This document shows positions 24,175-37,080 of a stretch of DNA of 64,000 nt, in pieces (within the stretch, counting starts at the first letter, position 1; each line of letters opens with the position of its first letter). Source of the DNA: Trissonchulus latispiculum (lineage: Eukaryota; Nematoda; Enoplea; Enoplida; Ironidae); the NCBI GenBank assembly GCA_030248195.1, contig JASAND010021984.1, positions 1-64,000 on the forward strand, read 5' to 3'. The position numbers were made by a program, and so were the translations under genes. The notes under the pieces were generated by a model. That model was not told the DNA's origin and did no database searches. It saw only the letters and a list, made by a program, of their open reading frames with translations.

Positions 24175-24724
24175 CAAGAGTATATAATAGGAAGAGTGGA
24201 AGGCTTAGACAAACCTAATGGGAATGGTTTGCGAGATGCTCGGCACATTAAAGCCGAAATCTCGGGGTGAGTCCCACTATTGTTCAGCATGTGTTTATAT
24301 GCGTTTGAACTAAAACGCATCTAATTGGCTAATTACCTAACCTTATGTCAAATTTGTGTGTATAAGATGATTCACCCACCGAAATTTCTGGGGGGGCCGT
24401 TTAGCGTTGTTAAGCGAGTGTTTATATGCGATTGAATTAAAATGTATTTGATTGGCTACTTAGCTACCGTAATCCTCATCAGTACATTTCAGTTCGACTG
24501 CATATAGACACACGCTTAACAGCGCTAAGCGTGACCCTCCCGAGATCTCGGGAGGTGGTCACCTTACACACAAATTTGACATAAGGTGAGGAATTAGCCA
24601 ATCAGATGCGTTTTAGTTCAACCACATACAAACACATGCTGAACAATGGTAAGTGGGACTCCCCCCGAGATTTCGGCCCATTAGGAAGGGCTAAGCTTGC
24701 CACTGTTCCTATTATATACTATTA
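24175..24724. mobile_element. 550-bp CAAGAGTA-family MITE
   Basis: The ends are CAAGAGTATATAATAGGAAG and TTCCTATTATATACTATTA. GTTATAC occurs at both sides (24168-24174 and 24725-24731), a perfect 7-bp duplication. The interior is largely palindromic, with agatttcggccc-type arms. Confidence 0.8.
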
Positions 24725-24731
24725 GTTATAC

Positions 24732-24950
24732 CAAGAGTACATAACTGCACTATACATAAGAAAAAATGTAAGCCACTTTATGGCTTCTCTTCTGTGCATT
24801 GTGTAACGGCGCTCCTACCACAATACTAGAAGTTCCCCCCGTTGGCGGAGGGGCGTCGTATCTTTGTCACATTGTTGTGAGAGCACCGTTAAGCAATGAC
24901 AAGAAGAGGAGCCCTCTAGCTTACATTATGCTTCTGTGCTCTCCTTCTAT
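24732..24950. mobile_element. Second CAAGAGTA-family MITE, abutting the first
   Basis: It starts CAAGAGTACATAAC directly after the duplication of its neighbour. Inverted matches include aatgtaagc...cttctcttct against its counterpart near 24900-24930. The right end is degenerate and no duplication is seen. Confidence 0.5.
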
Positions 24951-26049
24951 GGTATAAGTTGAAAATTATGGCTTTTGGTTAAACGCAATACGTTTAGAGT
25001 ATGTAATGAGGCAAACAAGGTAAATGTTGAACGAGGATCGCTGGATTTAAAGTCCAAAGATAAGCATGTGAGGATTGCATTTATTATATCTGCCTATACA
25101 GGAATCTTAGGCGACTTTATTGCACGCAATAAACTAACTGCTACTTGCAAGATCAGTCAAAGTCAAATACATTTTCATAAGCCTACAGAAAATAACAAAG
25201 GAACCTCGTCAATATTTTAAGCTTATATTAATTAGTATCGTAGTTTGCTTTTAAAACGTTTGTACATTATGTCACCCGGAGGTTATATTCATGTTAGTCT
25301 AATAGACTGGAATGGATGTTTTCAGCATATTTTCAAAGTTCTGCATTCAAGCCTGCTTAATTTTGCTTTGTACTTTTTACCGCGCTACATATGCGTATTT
25401 GAAAGCCTTGTTTGTAGACCACCTATAAAAACTGCTTCATTGAAAAGCGTGGAAACTTTGTGAAACCGTAGAAAAATATGCTTGTAGCATACGCTTTAAA
25501 TTTGGACAGGGTTCCTAAGTCTGGATATTTGAACAGTACGGCATTAATTCGTTGATTTGAACTAAACACCAATTGCGGTAATTTAAGGCATTTTAATGTC
25601 TTTTAGCCGAGCAAAGTAATTGATCTAACTTTGTGAACCCCTAAACTAGGCATCATTTTCAATGTCTTGGCTCGGCCACAGTGAAGAGGATATTCTATCT
25701 ATTCTTTATGACCTTTGCGGAATGAGTTTAAAAATAAAAAATAAAAATTTGAATGGTTTCATACAATTTATTATTCTTTTTTGTTCAGGGGAAGAGCAAC
25801 CAAAAAGGTGCATAAGTGTGAGTGTATTTCATACGTTCAAGCTACTTAGTTCCACTTTAATTATTTCAATTTCTATTCTAATGAAGAAATTAACGTTAAC
25901 CAAAAGTTAGTCCTGGACTGTTCATCGGGACATAGGGGTTTGTTATGTTTCCTGCATTTGTATACGTGCTGTGTTTGTAATTGTGATAATGCTGCTCGCT
26001 CCCTCCGCTGCTGATTATTATTTAAAACCACTTTTCGTGTCTACCGTAC
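24951..26049. other. No gene recognised
   Basis: Open frames at 24975-25220, 25245-25463 and 25662-25910 are short, AT-rich and without motifs. They could be intron sequence of the minus-strand kringle-like gene. Confidence 0.35.
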
Positions 26050-26295
26050 CTATGTCACAAGTTTTATAACAAGGCTCTCTGGTTCCCTCGCTGTCAGTGA
26101 AACACCAAGGTCTGATTGTTGACTGAAACTCAATATTTACGCAAGCGAAACCGGGCAGAGAGACCATTCCATCACTGAAAGAGACACACTGTTTTCCGTC
26201 TGCAGTTACTTTCTTCTTAATTCTGAGATATTGCCGTGAGCAGAATGGATGGTTAATCCAACATTGTCGGGGAGTGAAAATGCAGTCATTAATTT
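26050..26295 (-). CDS. Kringle-like extracellular module exon
   Basis: This is a single exon on the minus strand. The acceptor is gttttag before 26295 and the donor atag|gtacgg after 26050. Both borders are phase 1, as is usual for shuffled extracellular domains. Its product has eight cysteines and ends PWCFTDSEGTREPCYKTC, close to the kringle signature of a Pro-Trp-Cys-aromatic turn followed by two late cysteines. The first half (CIFTPRQCWINHPFC) is less typical, so it may be a kringle variant. No signal peptide, protease or other partner exon was identified nearby apart from the decayed similar exon at 23.6-23.9 kb. A secreted or membrane-anchored product is inferred. Confidence 0.5.
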
Positions 26296-26444
26296 CTAAA
26301 ACAAAAATAGAACTGCTGATTTGCAGTAATATTATCGCCTTCTTTTCTAAAAAAAGACATTTACACACATGCTGCGCTGCACTTTTAAACCGTGCTGATC
26401 AAAACATTAATACTGTACATTCTGCACACTGTATTAAGTGATTC

Positions 26445-27247
26445 CTATATTTTTAGATTCGTGGCCAAATACACCACACCAGTGCTTTTACAATTGAAAT
26501 TTCCTCTTGTCCGGTAGTCCAACCCAGTCACCGAGCTTTTGAACGTGAGGCTCGAGTCGATGGAGGGGCAGAGTACACAATTTCGGCCAAATTTGAAGGT
26601 GCCAAAATTCTGCGACATTCTGGAAGATAGTGGGGGAAGGAAATCGTCCAATTTCGCTCGAACAAGAACATTCCGCAATTTGGGTGGAGGTTTCCAGAAC
26701 AAGCTCATTTTAACGTTAAGGCCGGACAGAAAGTGATCATGGCGAACAAGAATGTACCGAACATGATCTAAATCAGGATGGTAAGGTAGCACAAGATTGA
26801 ATTGTTTCAGCTCCTCTGAGTCCGGGCGAGGTTTGGGAGCTAGAAACTGATCCCGGCTCATTGAAAGGGCTCTGGAGATCCTTCTTTGGACTCCACTTCT
26901 AGGGTATCCCCTCTTCATCTTCTTTGAGCTCAGCACACCGCAGCTTCGCAGTTCCTGGGTCAGAACAAACACGGCAAATCCTTAGAGCCTGGCTGTACGC
27001 AATGGGCAGCTTGTGCTGGCGGGGATGGCAAGATTCATAATGGAGGTATTGTCTAGTGTCGGTAGGCTTTGTGAACAGGTCTGTGACAATGCGACCGTCC
27101 CGAATTTGACACGTCCAAAAAATTGGCTTTATTCATTCCTACCTCCACCTCCAACTTGATTGAGGGTATCAGACTGTTGGCCAGCTGCAAAAAGCGATCC
27201 AAACCGTCACGATAACCCTTCCAAACAATAAACATGTCCACAAGCAA
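26445..27247 (-). pseudogene. Penelope-like retroelement fragment
   Basis: The fragment runs on the minus strand in several frames. The reverse transcriptase end reads VDMFIVWKG..LDRFLQLANSL, where the second Asp of the usual DD pair appears lost. DLFTKPTDTRQYL and CHPRQHKLPIAYSQA follow (near 27000-27110). The thumb/linker follows with LPYHPDLDHVRYIL and LRNVLVRAKL, then a Cys motif (CVLCPSI...C). It stops before the GIY-YIG endonuclease. At least two frameshifts separate the blocks. It is truncated at both ends and inactive. Confidence 0.8.
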
Positions 27248-27848
27248 ACTGACCGTTTATAGCAAACAGATTCCAATGCAACAATGTGGGTATCTTGTGA
27301 AAGCTGTTGATGAGCAGAGTAAGCTTCTAAATAGAGTCAACTCGCAGAAGTGCGCCCATTTATCGGAACTCACGAAAAACTCCCTAGTTCAAGTTGAAAC
27401 CAGTTTTGTGTATGTATCTCGGGAATTCGATAAAATGGTAATTTGTATGTAGTTATGAGAAGTTGAAATGTCTTGTCTAACTGAGTTAAACAAAATCTTT
27501 ACACACAAGTTGTTTAGCTGTGTCAATTTTTAGTGAAATCCGTGAAAGTCTAGAGACGGTAAGTGTCAGCTTTCTGCCGATTTGTCCAAGGAATACTTTA
27601 ATCCTAGTCTTAGAAAAGTAGCCTAAACAGCTAAGCTTTTCCTTGACAAACAGTACGGTTTAAAAACCATGACAGAGACCATTGGAAAAGTCCAGATCGT
27701 ACCAATATCAATCCAAAAGACAAATTGTCTGTAAATTTCGATTTCGAATTTTAACGTTCAATAGTGCCTAGTGACCAGTTGTAGCCTTTGACCCTGTAAT
27801 AAAGGTATTTAAAACTATTTTATAAATATAAATTTATTATTTATTCAG
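27248..27848. other. No gene recognised
   Basis: AT-rich with short frames only. It ends at the sharp start of receptor homology. Confidence 0.4.
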
Positions 27849-28831
27849 CTATAAATGTTTTTGTTTTGAAAAAGATGCTCTCACTTGAAGTTAATGTGAA
27901 AAGCACTCTATCGTATCACTATTTTGAAACGTTTACTGACTCACTGAATGTTTTTCTTGGGCTGATAGACTGGTTGTATCTTAGCGGTCTTTTCAGCATT
28001 TTCTTCAAATATTGCTCAGCTTTTGTGGCAGATCCTTTCTTTGACGAATGCTTGAATAATTCTGTTTCTCTGTGTAACCAAGCAGCTCTTTTGCTTTTGA
28101 GTTTCGAGCGCTGGTATGCCATAACTAAACCAATGAAATACAAGTTATATACAAGCTCAAGCGCTGCGAAAATCATCATATTTGGTGTTCTGGTTCTTGT
28201 TTTCGGTTTCCATCTAGTAAGCCATATCATTTTTTACATTCTTAGATCCGCTGATCGGACTGCTAACTTTGCAAAGCCAATTAACTTGGTAGGAAAGCTT
28301 GTCACAGACGAAGAGAAAAGGTTTACAGCCGTTGAAAAGATCCGACAGTTTCTCATGAATTCTGTTTATTTTCTTGCATACCTTATAACTGTCATACTTC
28401 AGATTTCCTTTTCGTCTGTGGCATATGTGTCACTTCGCGGGCGATTTAGAAAGAAGGAAACTGATTCGAGCCAGCAAAGTTCTAACAAACGCAAGCAAGA
28501 GGCGGATGATAAAGCACTAAAACGGTTCTTGTCTTTATTAATTGGAACGGTAGGGCTAAATGTTGTTTGTTCACTTCCCTGGATGATTCGCTTCTCGTGT
28601 GACGCAGCTGTTGACACAATAAAACATTTCGTTGGAAGTAATGTCGGTCAGTCAGCATATTTCGCTTTTGTCGAGAAGCTTAGGTCAATTGTCAAATTCA
28701 ATGATGGTGTTATTCTGATTTTTCGGGGTCTTAACAGCTCACTTGCTTTAGTCCTTAATATAATCACATGTCGCAGCTATCGTATTGAGTTTATGAGGCT
28801 ATTTTATTCAAACAAGCATCGAGAACGGTGA
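27849..28831 (+). pseudogene. Rhodopsin-like receptor, copy 1, 5'-truncated
   Basis: The open frame is uninterrupted to a TGA at 28831. It corresponds to the end of TM1 through TM7 and helix 8 of the copy at 40.7-46.9 kb. A DRY-like motif is ERWYAITKPMKY, and TM7 has an NSSLALVLNI variant followed by TCRSYR. The homology begins abruptly at the TM1-end block (INVFVLKKMLSLE), and no N-terminal extracellular exon lies upstream. It is therefore probably a partial duplicate, although the frame itself has not decayed. The family looks like FMRFamide-receptor-related or Srw-type class A receptors of invertebrates; the ligand is unknown. Its 3' flank is duplicated at 46.9-49.8 kb. Confidence 0.7.
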
Positions 28832-30580
28832 CAATAAACTAACAGTTGTGGCGCCATGTACAGCAATTTATTTAACCACCAAAAGTTGAACCAAATGTCG
28901 GTGGCTACGTTTTTCTGTTTTTAGTTGTGGGTGAGTACTGAACCTTTGGGAACTAACATGATGGTTCTTAATTCGCATTGCTATGGTTCGTGATCAAAAA
29001 GTATAGTTGTTGATGTGGCTCCAAAGCTTAGGTTAAAATTTTGCTTAAAGGTTCCTTGGTGTTTAGCTATTTCATTTTTAAGTATCAACGTTCTTGAAAG
29101 CAGGTCTTTCTCACTTTAGCGGAAAGCAAGAAGGCAAGCATTTCAAGTTTTCACGAATTACTTTCTGGTTGAAATAAAATTCTAATAGCTCTGCTGGGGG
29201 ACTATTGTCCAATACAATAGAACTCCAAGTAAAAGTTACTTTTATTAATTTTAGGAACCACGTCTACGATCGCCAAGAGTTACTTCAGTGAAACAATTTT
29301 AGTAATCGAACCTAAAGATTTCGTATTGTGATGTCTGGTATTGTTCTTAGTTTTTAGTTTAATTTTCGGGACTTAGTTACTGTCCTATTCGCACATATTT
29401 TACTTTCTGCAGGTCTCTCTTAGTATCATCTCTGCAATTCATTTATGTGTGATTGCTTCTGCCAACGTTTTTTCAGTTAACACTGTTGTATCGGTTTCCT
29501 CAGCTCCAATTAAAGTAATAATTTTCTAATCGTTTAGTCAACAAACTAATAACAGGAGTCATAGTTTTTCTATGTTTAGCGGTGGTGTCTTCAGCTCAAC
29601 TTAGTTTCGGATTCGTTTTAGGTTGATGTGTTGCATCTGTGAATTGATGGATATAGCATTATTATGTCTTGAGTATGCATGTTGCAGTTTTGTACTGAAA
29701 ATAAATAAATGCTTAGCTGCTAATTGAAGGATACTACAGATGCGAAAGTGGCAACATAACACAGTATTTCATCGTAAGATTTGAATCTATAAATTAGGAC
29801 AGTGCTACACAACAGATGTTTATTATGCTCAGGTATAGCAATCAAATAGAGCCATATTCAGTTTTTGCAACGAATGAAACCATACCGAATTCTGTGTTAT
29901 GGAAACAAACATTGAATAAATGTAGGGACGGTTGCAAGCTGATGCTTTCGTACCGACAGTGCTCAGATATAAAAATATAAGCTGTATTTGGTAAGGACAC
30001 TCTATGAAATGCAGAATTATAATGTGTGCGGAACGGTAATACGGTGGTGCGGTAATAAATGTAGGGACGGCGTGGGCATTTGCACGATATAAATTGCTAA
30101 ATCAAAATCTTCTCAAAATTACCTGCTAAATTTAATGCGCCATTTCTGTAAATTGTATGCGAATTTTGAATCTGTCATTCAGCCACATAAGTGTAAGCGT
30201 GTTGTAAAAGTTTAAGCCAAAGGTTTGCTGTAGCTTGAGAAACTGCTGGCAGCTGTATAGCTTAAAATACTGTATGCTCTTTCAAAATGCGCATATTCAC
30301 CAATGGTCTTGAAACGACGGTAGTTTTGAAACGAAGGTAGTCTTTATTTCTAGAGTAGGACCAAAGCTTTATGAATGTTGTCTATATTGCGAAAACCTTT
30401 GGCTCTGTTTCTAGTTTAAAATTTTCTCAGTGAATGTAGGGTCGCAACTGACGTCGCAACGTTTTGTGACCAAAACCAAGTATGATCAAACCACATTAAC
30501 TTGATCATGCCTGGTACCATCATGTCTAATTTGAATTATCTAACACACTAATTTACAGAGCTTTTATCACCCATGCACTA
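28832..30580. repeat. 3' flank of receptor copy 1, duplicated downstream
   Basis: This non-coding stretch aligns closely with 46928-49780, for example actaacagttgtgg just after the stop and catgcctggtaccatcatg near 30508. The downstream copy carries an extra 1.0 kb TTAA element at the point matching 29477-29480. Confidence 0.8.
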
Positions 30581-32160
30581 GTATTATAAAAAGTGGCTGC
30601 AGACATTAAGTTTGTTTGTTTTTTCCCTCTTTGTTCTCTGGTGACGATTTGGTTGATTTTAATCAGGAACAGCGTCTCAGTGGCCAATGGTTCCTGTAAA
30701 TTTTTCTGAAATTGTGGAAACGTGGGCTGATGAGTCTCAGCCTCGTGCGGGTGTTTCCTCCGAGGGGGAACAGCCGTGCGAGGGCGTGGACCTGCCAGCA
30801 GTACAAGAAATGCCGAAACTTCTTCGACGTAAAGTTCATCCGGGTGAACCAAGGTTTGAGCCCTACACATATCGTGTTTCTTCTTAAAAAATTTCGGGGG
30901 TTTTGTCCAGCCACTTGTTTGCACTGTTTATGAGAGGGTGTAGATTGGCTGATAGCATCAGTTTATTTCCGTGAGGGTTGTTAAAATCTGTCCCATTCCA
31001 GATTCCTCCACCCAGCCAGAAACATGGTCCATTTCTGTCAATTGTCGGCAAGAAATCGTTTTTGGACCGACCTTTGAACTCTCGAATGTTACTGTTTGTC
31101 ATCATTAACACTTTTAAAATGACACCCAAACTACTTATATTGAGAGCGTTCATGTGTTCCCTGAAGTTTGTCCGACTTTCTGCGGACTGAGCAGGCGATT
31201 GGTGTGCAGTCTCCAGGAATTCTTTGGTCAGGAGAGATATGAGATACTGCTACCCTGGTTGAGATATTCCGAGATTTCCAGCTTTGGTTTCATTGCCTCA
31301 GCTGATGGACAAATACGGATCTCGGGCACATGCTGCAGTGGACGTCTTTCAAAGTCGAATGCTGTGGTTTGCTGGAGATATCCTACAAGTCCTAAATGCA
31401 GTTGAACAAGTAATGCCGTATTGATAGATCCATCAAAGAAGTCCAAGCAATTTTCGCTGATCCGGAAGTATTAAACACGAAATCGCCTATTCCATGAAGT
31501 GTTGTGGATTCTGCAAACGTTTTGAACAATTCCATGAACAATTACTCTCATGAACAATTAGAGAACACAAGTATGGGGAACGAAGGGTGAGGGTACAAAT
31601 TTTGATACAAATGCTTCCGAAAAGATTGTGCTAGGATTGTTGATACAAAAATTTGTCTGGTAAATCTGTTTCAAGGTTTAAGAATGATTTTCAAAGCTAT
31701 TAAATTGAGTATTTCAAAGTGAATGTTCAGATAAATTGCTCCTCAGCTGACTGCACGGTGCGTTGTTTCGGGCCTGCCAGATCTGGTTATTACTTATATC
31801 AAGTACTGTTCCAATTTTAAGGCAGCATTAAAACATAGAAAATATTTCATTCAGTGAAATTTTATTTCCACTTGTTCTTGAGGTGATTACAATGTTCAGT
31901 TTCTAGCTACGATTAGATTGCCATAACAATTTGCACAGCCTGCTAACACTCGCTAATGACGTGGGAAAACCACTGAAACAACTACAACTATTTGTTGTCT
32001 GTGTTGTTTTTTCAGGCCGCATTTCACGCTGTTGTACGTCGCATCAGTCGCACGAACTGAAATCAGTTTTGCAAATTTTGAAACGTTCGGACATAGCTGT
32101 GCTCAAAAATTCATTAATCCGATTGGAATGTTACAATTAAATGGAAGATAGATGACATCA
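30581..32160. other. No gene recognised
   Basis: Frames at 30553-31446 on both strands are moderately GC-rich, which hints at old coding or retroelement sequence (for example WLGGGIWNGTDF on the minus strand). I could not assign a family. Confidence 0.3.
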
Positions 32161-32469
32161 AAATCTGACTCCCAAGTGCACCCATTAAGTACTGTGCTGC
32201 TTGTATTACAAGCAGTATTTTCTGGAATAGCAGCATTAAAGCAGAATTACAGAAATAAGGTAGGAGTAGTTTTGTAGTCATGACTGCCATTGCAAAGCCA
32301 AGTGCTAATTAAACTGGCGAATACAAGTATGCGATAAAAACAGATCTAATTGGCTCTGCATTACGTGAAATATTCGTAATATTAATATTACGTGAAATAT
32401 TCGTTTTCAAGCCTGTTCGCTAGCATTACTTCAAGTCCGCATTTGCAGTATTCAGTGTATCTGAGGATT

Positions 32470-35030
32470 ATGGCATTGGGATTTCTTGTGCTGTTTCTGA
32501 TAACGTAAGTTAGTGTTATATGACTGTTCTAAGTATTTAGTTAGTGTTCAGAAAATAAGCTAACCTCACTTCTGGATCTAATGCATATTCTTGACCAAAT
32601 TTACAAGTAAGATAGCAGGAATTTCATCAGAGGGTTAGAATTTGATCTTTGAATATAGCAATGATAATTAGTAGCGAGAACTAACTAAGAAAACGTCAGT
32701 TTCACCAAGAGTACATGATATATACGAGTGGTGACAGTTGACACATTCTCTGTTATCAGCTTGCAAGCAATCCTTTGGCGCGCTATCGCCCCACCCCCCC
32801 CCCACCTCCAGCAGACCAATATCCAATATACGCATTTGCTTATGTTCACTTGCAGTATGTGTATGTGTTATGTCTAGAACACTAAACGTCTGCGTGCATC
32901 TACATGCTTTTGCATCGAGCTCTAGAACGCCAGGAAAGGGAGCGAAGTTGTTTGACGTGAAGGTAAGCAACTTGGGTGGGGTGTGCCATCAACGCATAGT
33001 TCACGGTGGAGACCGTCATTCAGGCCCAATGCTCGGCCCGGTCGCCCCGTCCCAGGGAAAATGCAGGACCGGGAAGGTCTCTCGTGCATGCATCGCGATC
33101 TGACAACAGGGCGCCTGCCTGCTGTCACACTCTTACCATTGTGTAATCTAGCCTATACTACATTGACATAATTAACATTAATGTCTTAACTGCACAGTTG
33201 CCAAAGGAAAATAAAGGTTGTTGTGCGCACAGAATAATACAGTAATGCTGATATTATCGCCTTCCTCAATTATAATTAGACTTGATCGTGAATGGCCTTG
33301 AATGTAAAGCGAAGTTTTAAACAGTAAATTTGTTGTATGACCTATTTACCACCATACAGTACAATTTTGAAAATGTTCTACCTATTATAGTGGTATATGG
33401 TCAGCTACAGGGGAAAATACATCCATTGAAAATGGTAACGCATCTGTGCTGCATAACAAGACAGTCCGAATACCAAAGAGAAATTGCCTGCAAGAAGCCA
33501 TAGATATGAATTTAACAAAATTGGAACAGTTGTGAGTGCCTAAGTATGTGCTTGCTTTAATTTAATACAAATCGAATGCAAACTGATTTTGACATTCATG
33601 TTGACTTTTCTGAAATGAAGGTCACCTTGGTCTATGTTTAGGATGTACAGAGCTGCGGAAACTTGTCCTGTATATGACTGTGCCCTTCAGAAATTAAATA
33701 GTGCTCATTCTCTGAATAATTTCCCGGCATTATGTGAGCGAGAAAATCCAAGTCTTAAGATTTCCACTGACACCATGTATTCACAGTTTCCCACGAAAGT
33801 ATGGTACGAAAATGGGATAGCAACTTGTGATATGGCGGCAGGATTTTGTTCAACCCAATTTATTCTAAACAGATGGAAACAGAGTCTCTACAGCATTGTT
33901 TTTTACTTGAAAAACTTTCACAAATTCAAAGCCCATCCAATCCCTGTTCTGCAAAATTTCATTGCTTCATCTTACATACAATTTATGTGTAGGGCTGTTT
34001 ACATTATAGGCATTGCACCGTTTGCACTCTTATCGTCAGCTATTAATATATTTATTTTAAAGAAAATGCTCTCACTTGAAGACAATGTCAAAAGTACACT
34101 AATGTATCACTACTTTGAAACATTAACTGACTCAGTGAATGTTATTCTAGGGCTGATTGACTCTTTGTATTTTAGTGGTCTTTTCAGCATTTTCTTTGCA
34201 TATTGTTCGCTTTTTTGGGCAGATCCTTTTTTGACGAGTTCTTGAATAATTCTTGTGTACATGTTTCTTTGTGTAACCAAGCATCTCTTTTGCTTTTGAG
34301 TTTTGATCGCTGGTATGCCATAACTAAACCAATAAAATACAAGTTATACACAAACTGTAATGCTTCGAAAATCATCATGGCTGGTGTTTTGATTTTTGTT
34401 TTTGGTTTTCACCTTATAAGCTATACCATATATTACATTATGAGATCAGCTGACCTGACTGCTAATTTTGCAAAGCCAATCTACTTGGTAGGAAAACTTA
34501 CCACAGCCGAAGAAAAACTATTTACAGTCAGTGAAAAGATTCCGCAGTTTCTAATGACTCCTGTTTATTTTGGATTCTACCTAATTTCTGTAGTACTTCA
34601 GATATGCTTTTCATCTGTAGCATACGTATCACTTCAAAAACGCTTCAAAAAGAAAAACAATGATTCGAGCCAGTAAAGCTCTAACAAAAGCAAACAGGAG
34701 GCGGACGATAAGGCTCTGAAACATTTCTTGTCTTTGTTGGTTGGAACAGTAGGGCTAAATGTTATTTGTTCAGTTCCTTGGATTATTCGATTTTCGTGTG
34801 AAGCAGCCGCTGACGCAATAAAGCATTTCCTAGGAAGCGACGTCAAACAGTCAGGATTTTTCAATGTTTTCGAGATGCTGAAATCAATTTCTAAATTCAA
34901 TAATGGAGTTATTTTGATTTTTCGGGGACTCAACAGCTCACTTGCTTTAGTCCTTAATATAATTACATGTCGCAGCTACCGTATTGAGTTTATGAAACTA
35001 TTTTACTCAAACAAACATCGAGAGAGGTGA
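32470..35030 (+). pseudogene. Rhodopsin-like receptor, copy 2, frameshifted
   Basis: Exon 1 (32470-32504) encodes a short hydrophobic leader (MALGFLVLFLIT) and ends gataac|gtaagt. Exon 2 (about 33405-33531) encodes a glycosylation-rich segment and a QEAIDMNLTKLE block. Exon 3 (33642-35030) holds all seven membrane segments. Two lesions break exon 3 relative to copy 3. One is a one-base loss near 34207-34235, after TM2, which runs into a stop. The other is a CAA-to-TAA change at 34673-34675 in the third inner loop. A nine-base in-frame insertion lies near 34250. The phase of exon 1 does not fit exon 2 directly, so another small exon may exist. The region 32160-32500, including the leader, is duplicated upstream of copy 3. 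Confidence 0.75.
32706..33135. mobile_element. Degenerate CAAGAGTA-family MITE in intron 1 of receptor copy 2
   Basis: It starts CAAGAGTACATGATATATAC. It carries gtgacag...ctgttatcag, and near its right end the partly inverted ctgacaacaggg...ctgctgtcacactctt. A C-run (cccaccccccccccacc) matches the style of the 20.3 and 50.0 kb palindromes. Confidence 0.5.
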
Positions 35031-37080
35031 TAACATATTCAAAACTTTGGCTCAATGTTCCGCAATTTGTTCAACAATCAAAAGTTATAAGTCATTGGCT
35101 GCTGACATTGTTTTGTTTTGAGAATGGATGAATACTTTGCAAACTGAATGACGGATCTTAATTTTCCTATGGTATGATTTATATAATATTAAAAGTATTG
35201 CTGTTGGCGGTGGTGTATATGAAATTAGCAAAGTGTTCTGCCAACAATGGTTGTCTTACGGAGTTAGTTAATATTTTCCACACAATAACTCCCGTGTTTT
35301 CTAAACAAGACAAAAGGTCAGAGTTTGGAATCAAACAGTGATATTTACATAGATTCAAAGTTACAAAGTTTAAAACTACCTATGTTGAGCACTCTAAGGG
35401 GATATAGAGACAGAATGGCAACGATAGCAAATATGAGATCTATTGATACGGCGAATTCATGCTGTTGGTTTCTTGATATTTTAATGCTGAAACGCCTCTG
35501 AAATAGCCACAAAGCATAATTTAAATGTTGAACCTCTTTAGCTTTCTGTGACATTCTGTAAAAGATTAGCAAGTTATTTTTCCAAAACCCAGTTTCTGAC
35601 ACGTAAAGTGTTACTACAAAATTGTTTGTCTGCTCATTAGTAATCGAATGATACCCAGGTTGCGTGTTTGAAAATTTCTAATTGGGATCATTGCCCGTGC
35701 AGATCAAAGCAGTCGACACGACCGAACGGATCAAGGTTGAAGAAATGATTTATACTTTTATCACATCGTTGGACAAACATGGGGTACGTGTTTGTCAATG
35801 TTTAAGGTTTTGAACTGGATAAGCAGTGGTCAATTATCTAGAATAAAGGAATATCTAAAGACTCCAATTTTTGACTATATTTCTACTTTTTCTGGCAAGC
35901 TTTTTTGAAAGCGGTAAACTTAGTGGAAAATTTGCAAAAGTAAATTGTTTCGTAAGCAAGACTTTCTTATTGATATGCTATTTATGTGCAACTATCTATC
36001 AGTGATTTCTGTAACTTGCGATTGGTCCAACTGGACAATCCTGGGAAAGTTGATGGACCAGCTCATGCATTTAAAGTATACAATCAAATCTGAAGACAAT
36101 TTACTATAACCAAATCGGATGGAGCGAATCAGACCGCCCCATCACTTCCAAGTGGGGTGGGGGTAGTCTTGGTCATTTATTTGCCTGGAAATGGTATTGC
36201 CAGCTATTAATAAATTTAATTTCTCACATGCCATCTGTCCGCTAATGATAAAGATCAGGCTTACTATGAACGCTATTGTTCCAAATTTTGTGTTACCATC
36301 TGCCTGTGTACCGTCAAACATTTGAGTTACTATGTTTCGATTAATGCTAAAGTTCAGAAATACCGTATGTGTATGTGTGAATAGGGCCACTGGGCAAAGT
36401 TATTGACCATCAGTTTCCAAATTCTTTGTTTCATCTGCCTGCTAACTGGTTTTTTGTTGATCCTTGATTCCGCAAAGCTTACATACATGAATGACTAACG
36501 AGATTGAGATAAGTTTTGATTCCTCAATGGCAGCTTTCAAGGATTGCAATTTTGGGTGAATTTTTGTTTTCTGAGTGTGAAAAATTCTAACAAACATTGA
36601 TACAACGTCTTATTACGGATACAACTCCGGACTGGAGCTGCGAATAATCCCTATAGTTAGCATAATTCATTAGTATAGTGCTGCTGTCTTGTAGTGAACA
36701 ATCGACCATTTTATATGATTACTATTTGTGTAGTCCTCGTTTTTCGATTGTCAGATGTATGTCTCATACGATTGTAAATGTCATACGATTGCATACGCAT
36801 ATGATTTGAAAATGTAAGTTTCATTAAAGTTCTTTGTAAGCCAACACTGCCTTTACTTGAATGGGTATTTACTAGTTTCTCAGAGAGTTGCACAATAGGT
36901 GTGAAATGTTGTTGAAATTTGAAAAACAAAAAGAGTTTCGAGCACCTACGTTAACGATTAATGGGCTTGAAAAGCATTCTGTAGTAGATTAAAAGTACGA
37001 AGTGCTTGCCTAGAAATGTTCTGAGATCACCTGACTTTGAGGCAGTTTTGTGTTAGCGTTTGAAAGAGAACTTTTCTGAC
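35031..37080. other. Non-coding, diverged 3' flank of receptor copy 2
   Basis: The first 200 bases still resemble the 3' flank of copies 1 and 3 (ttgttcaacaatcaaaagtt). Beyond that I see only short hydrophobic frames on the minus strand (35345-35602, 36142-36390), which I cannot support as genes. Confidence 0.4.

Noticed and set aside
26445..27247. Active Penelope-like element
   Set aside because: Frames are broken, the catalytic Asp pair looks incomplete, and the endonuclease is absent.
32738..33103. 121-codon plus-strand frame
   Set aside because: It lies within a degenerate MITE in a receptor intron; composition follows the repeat.
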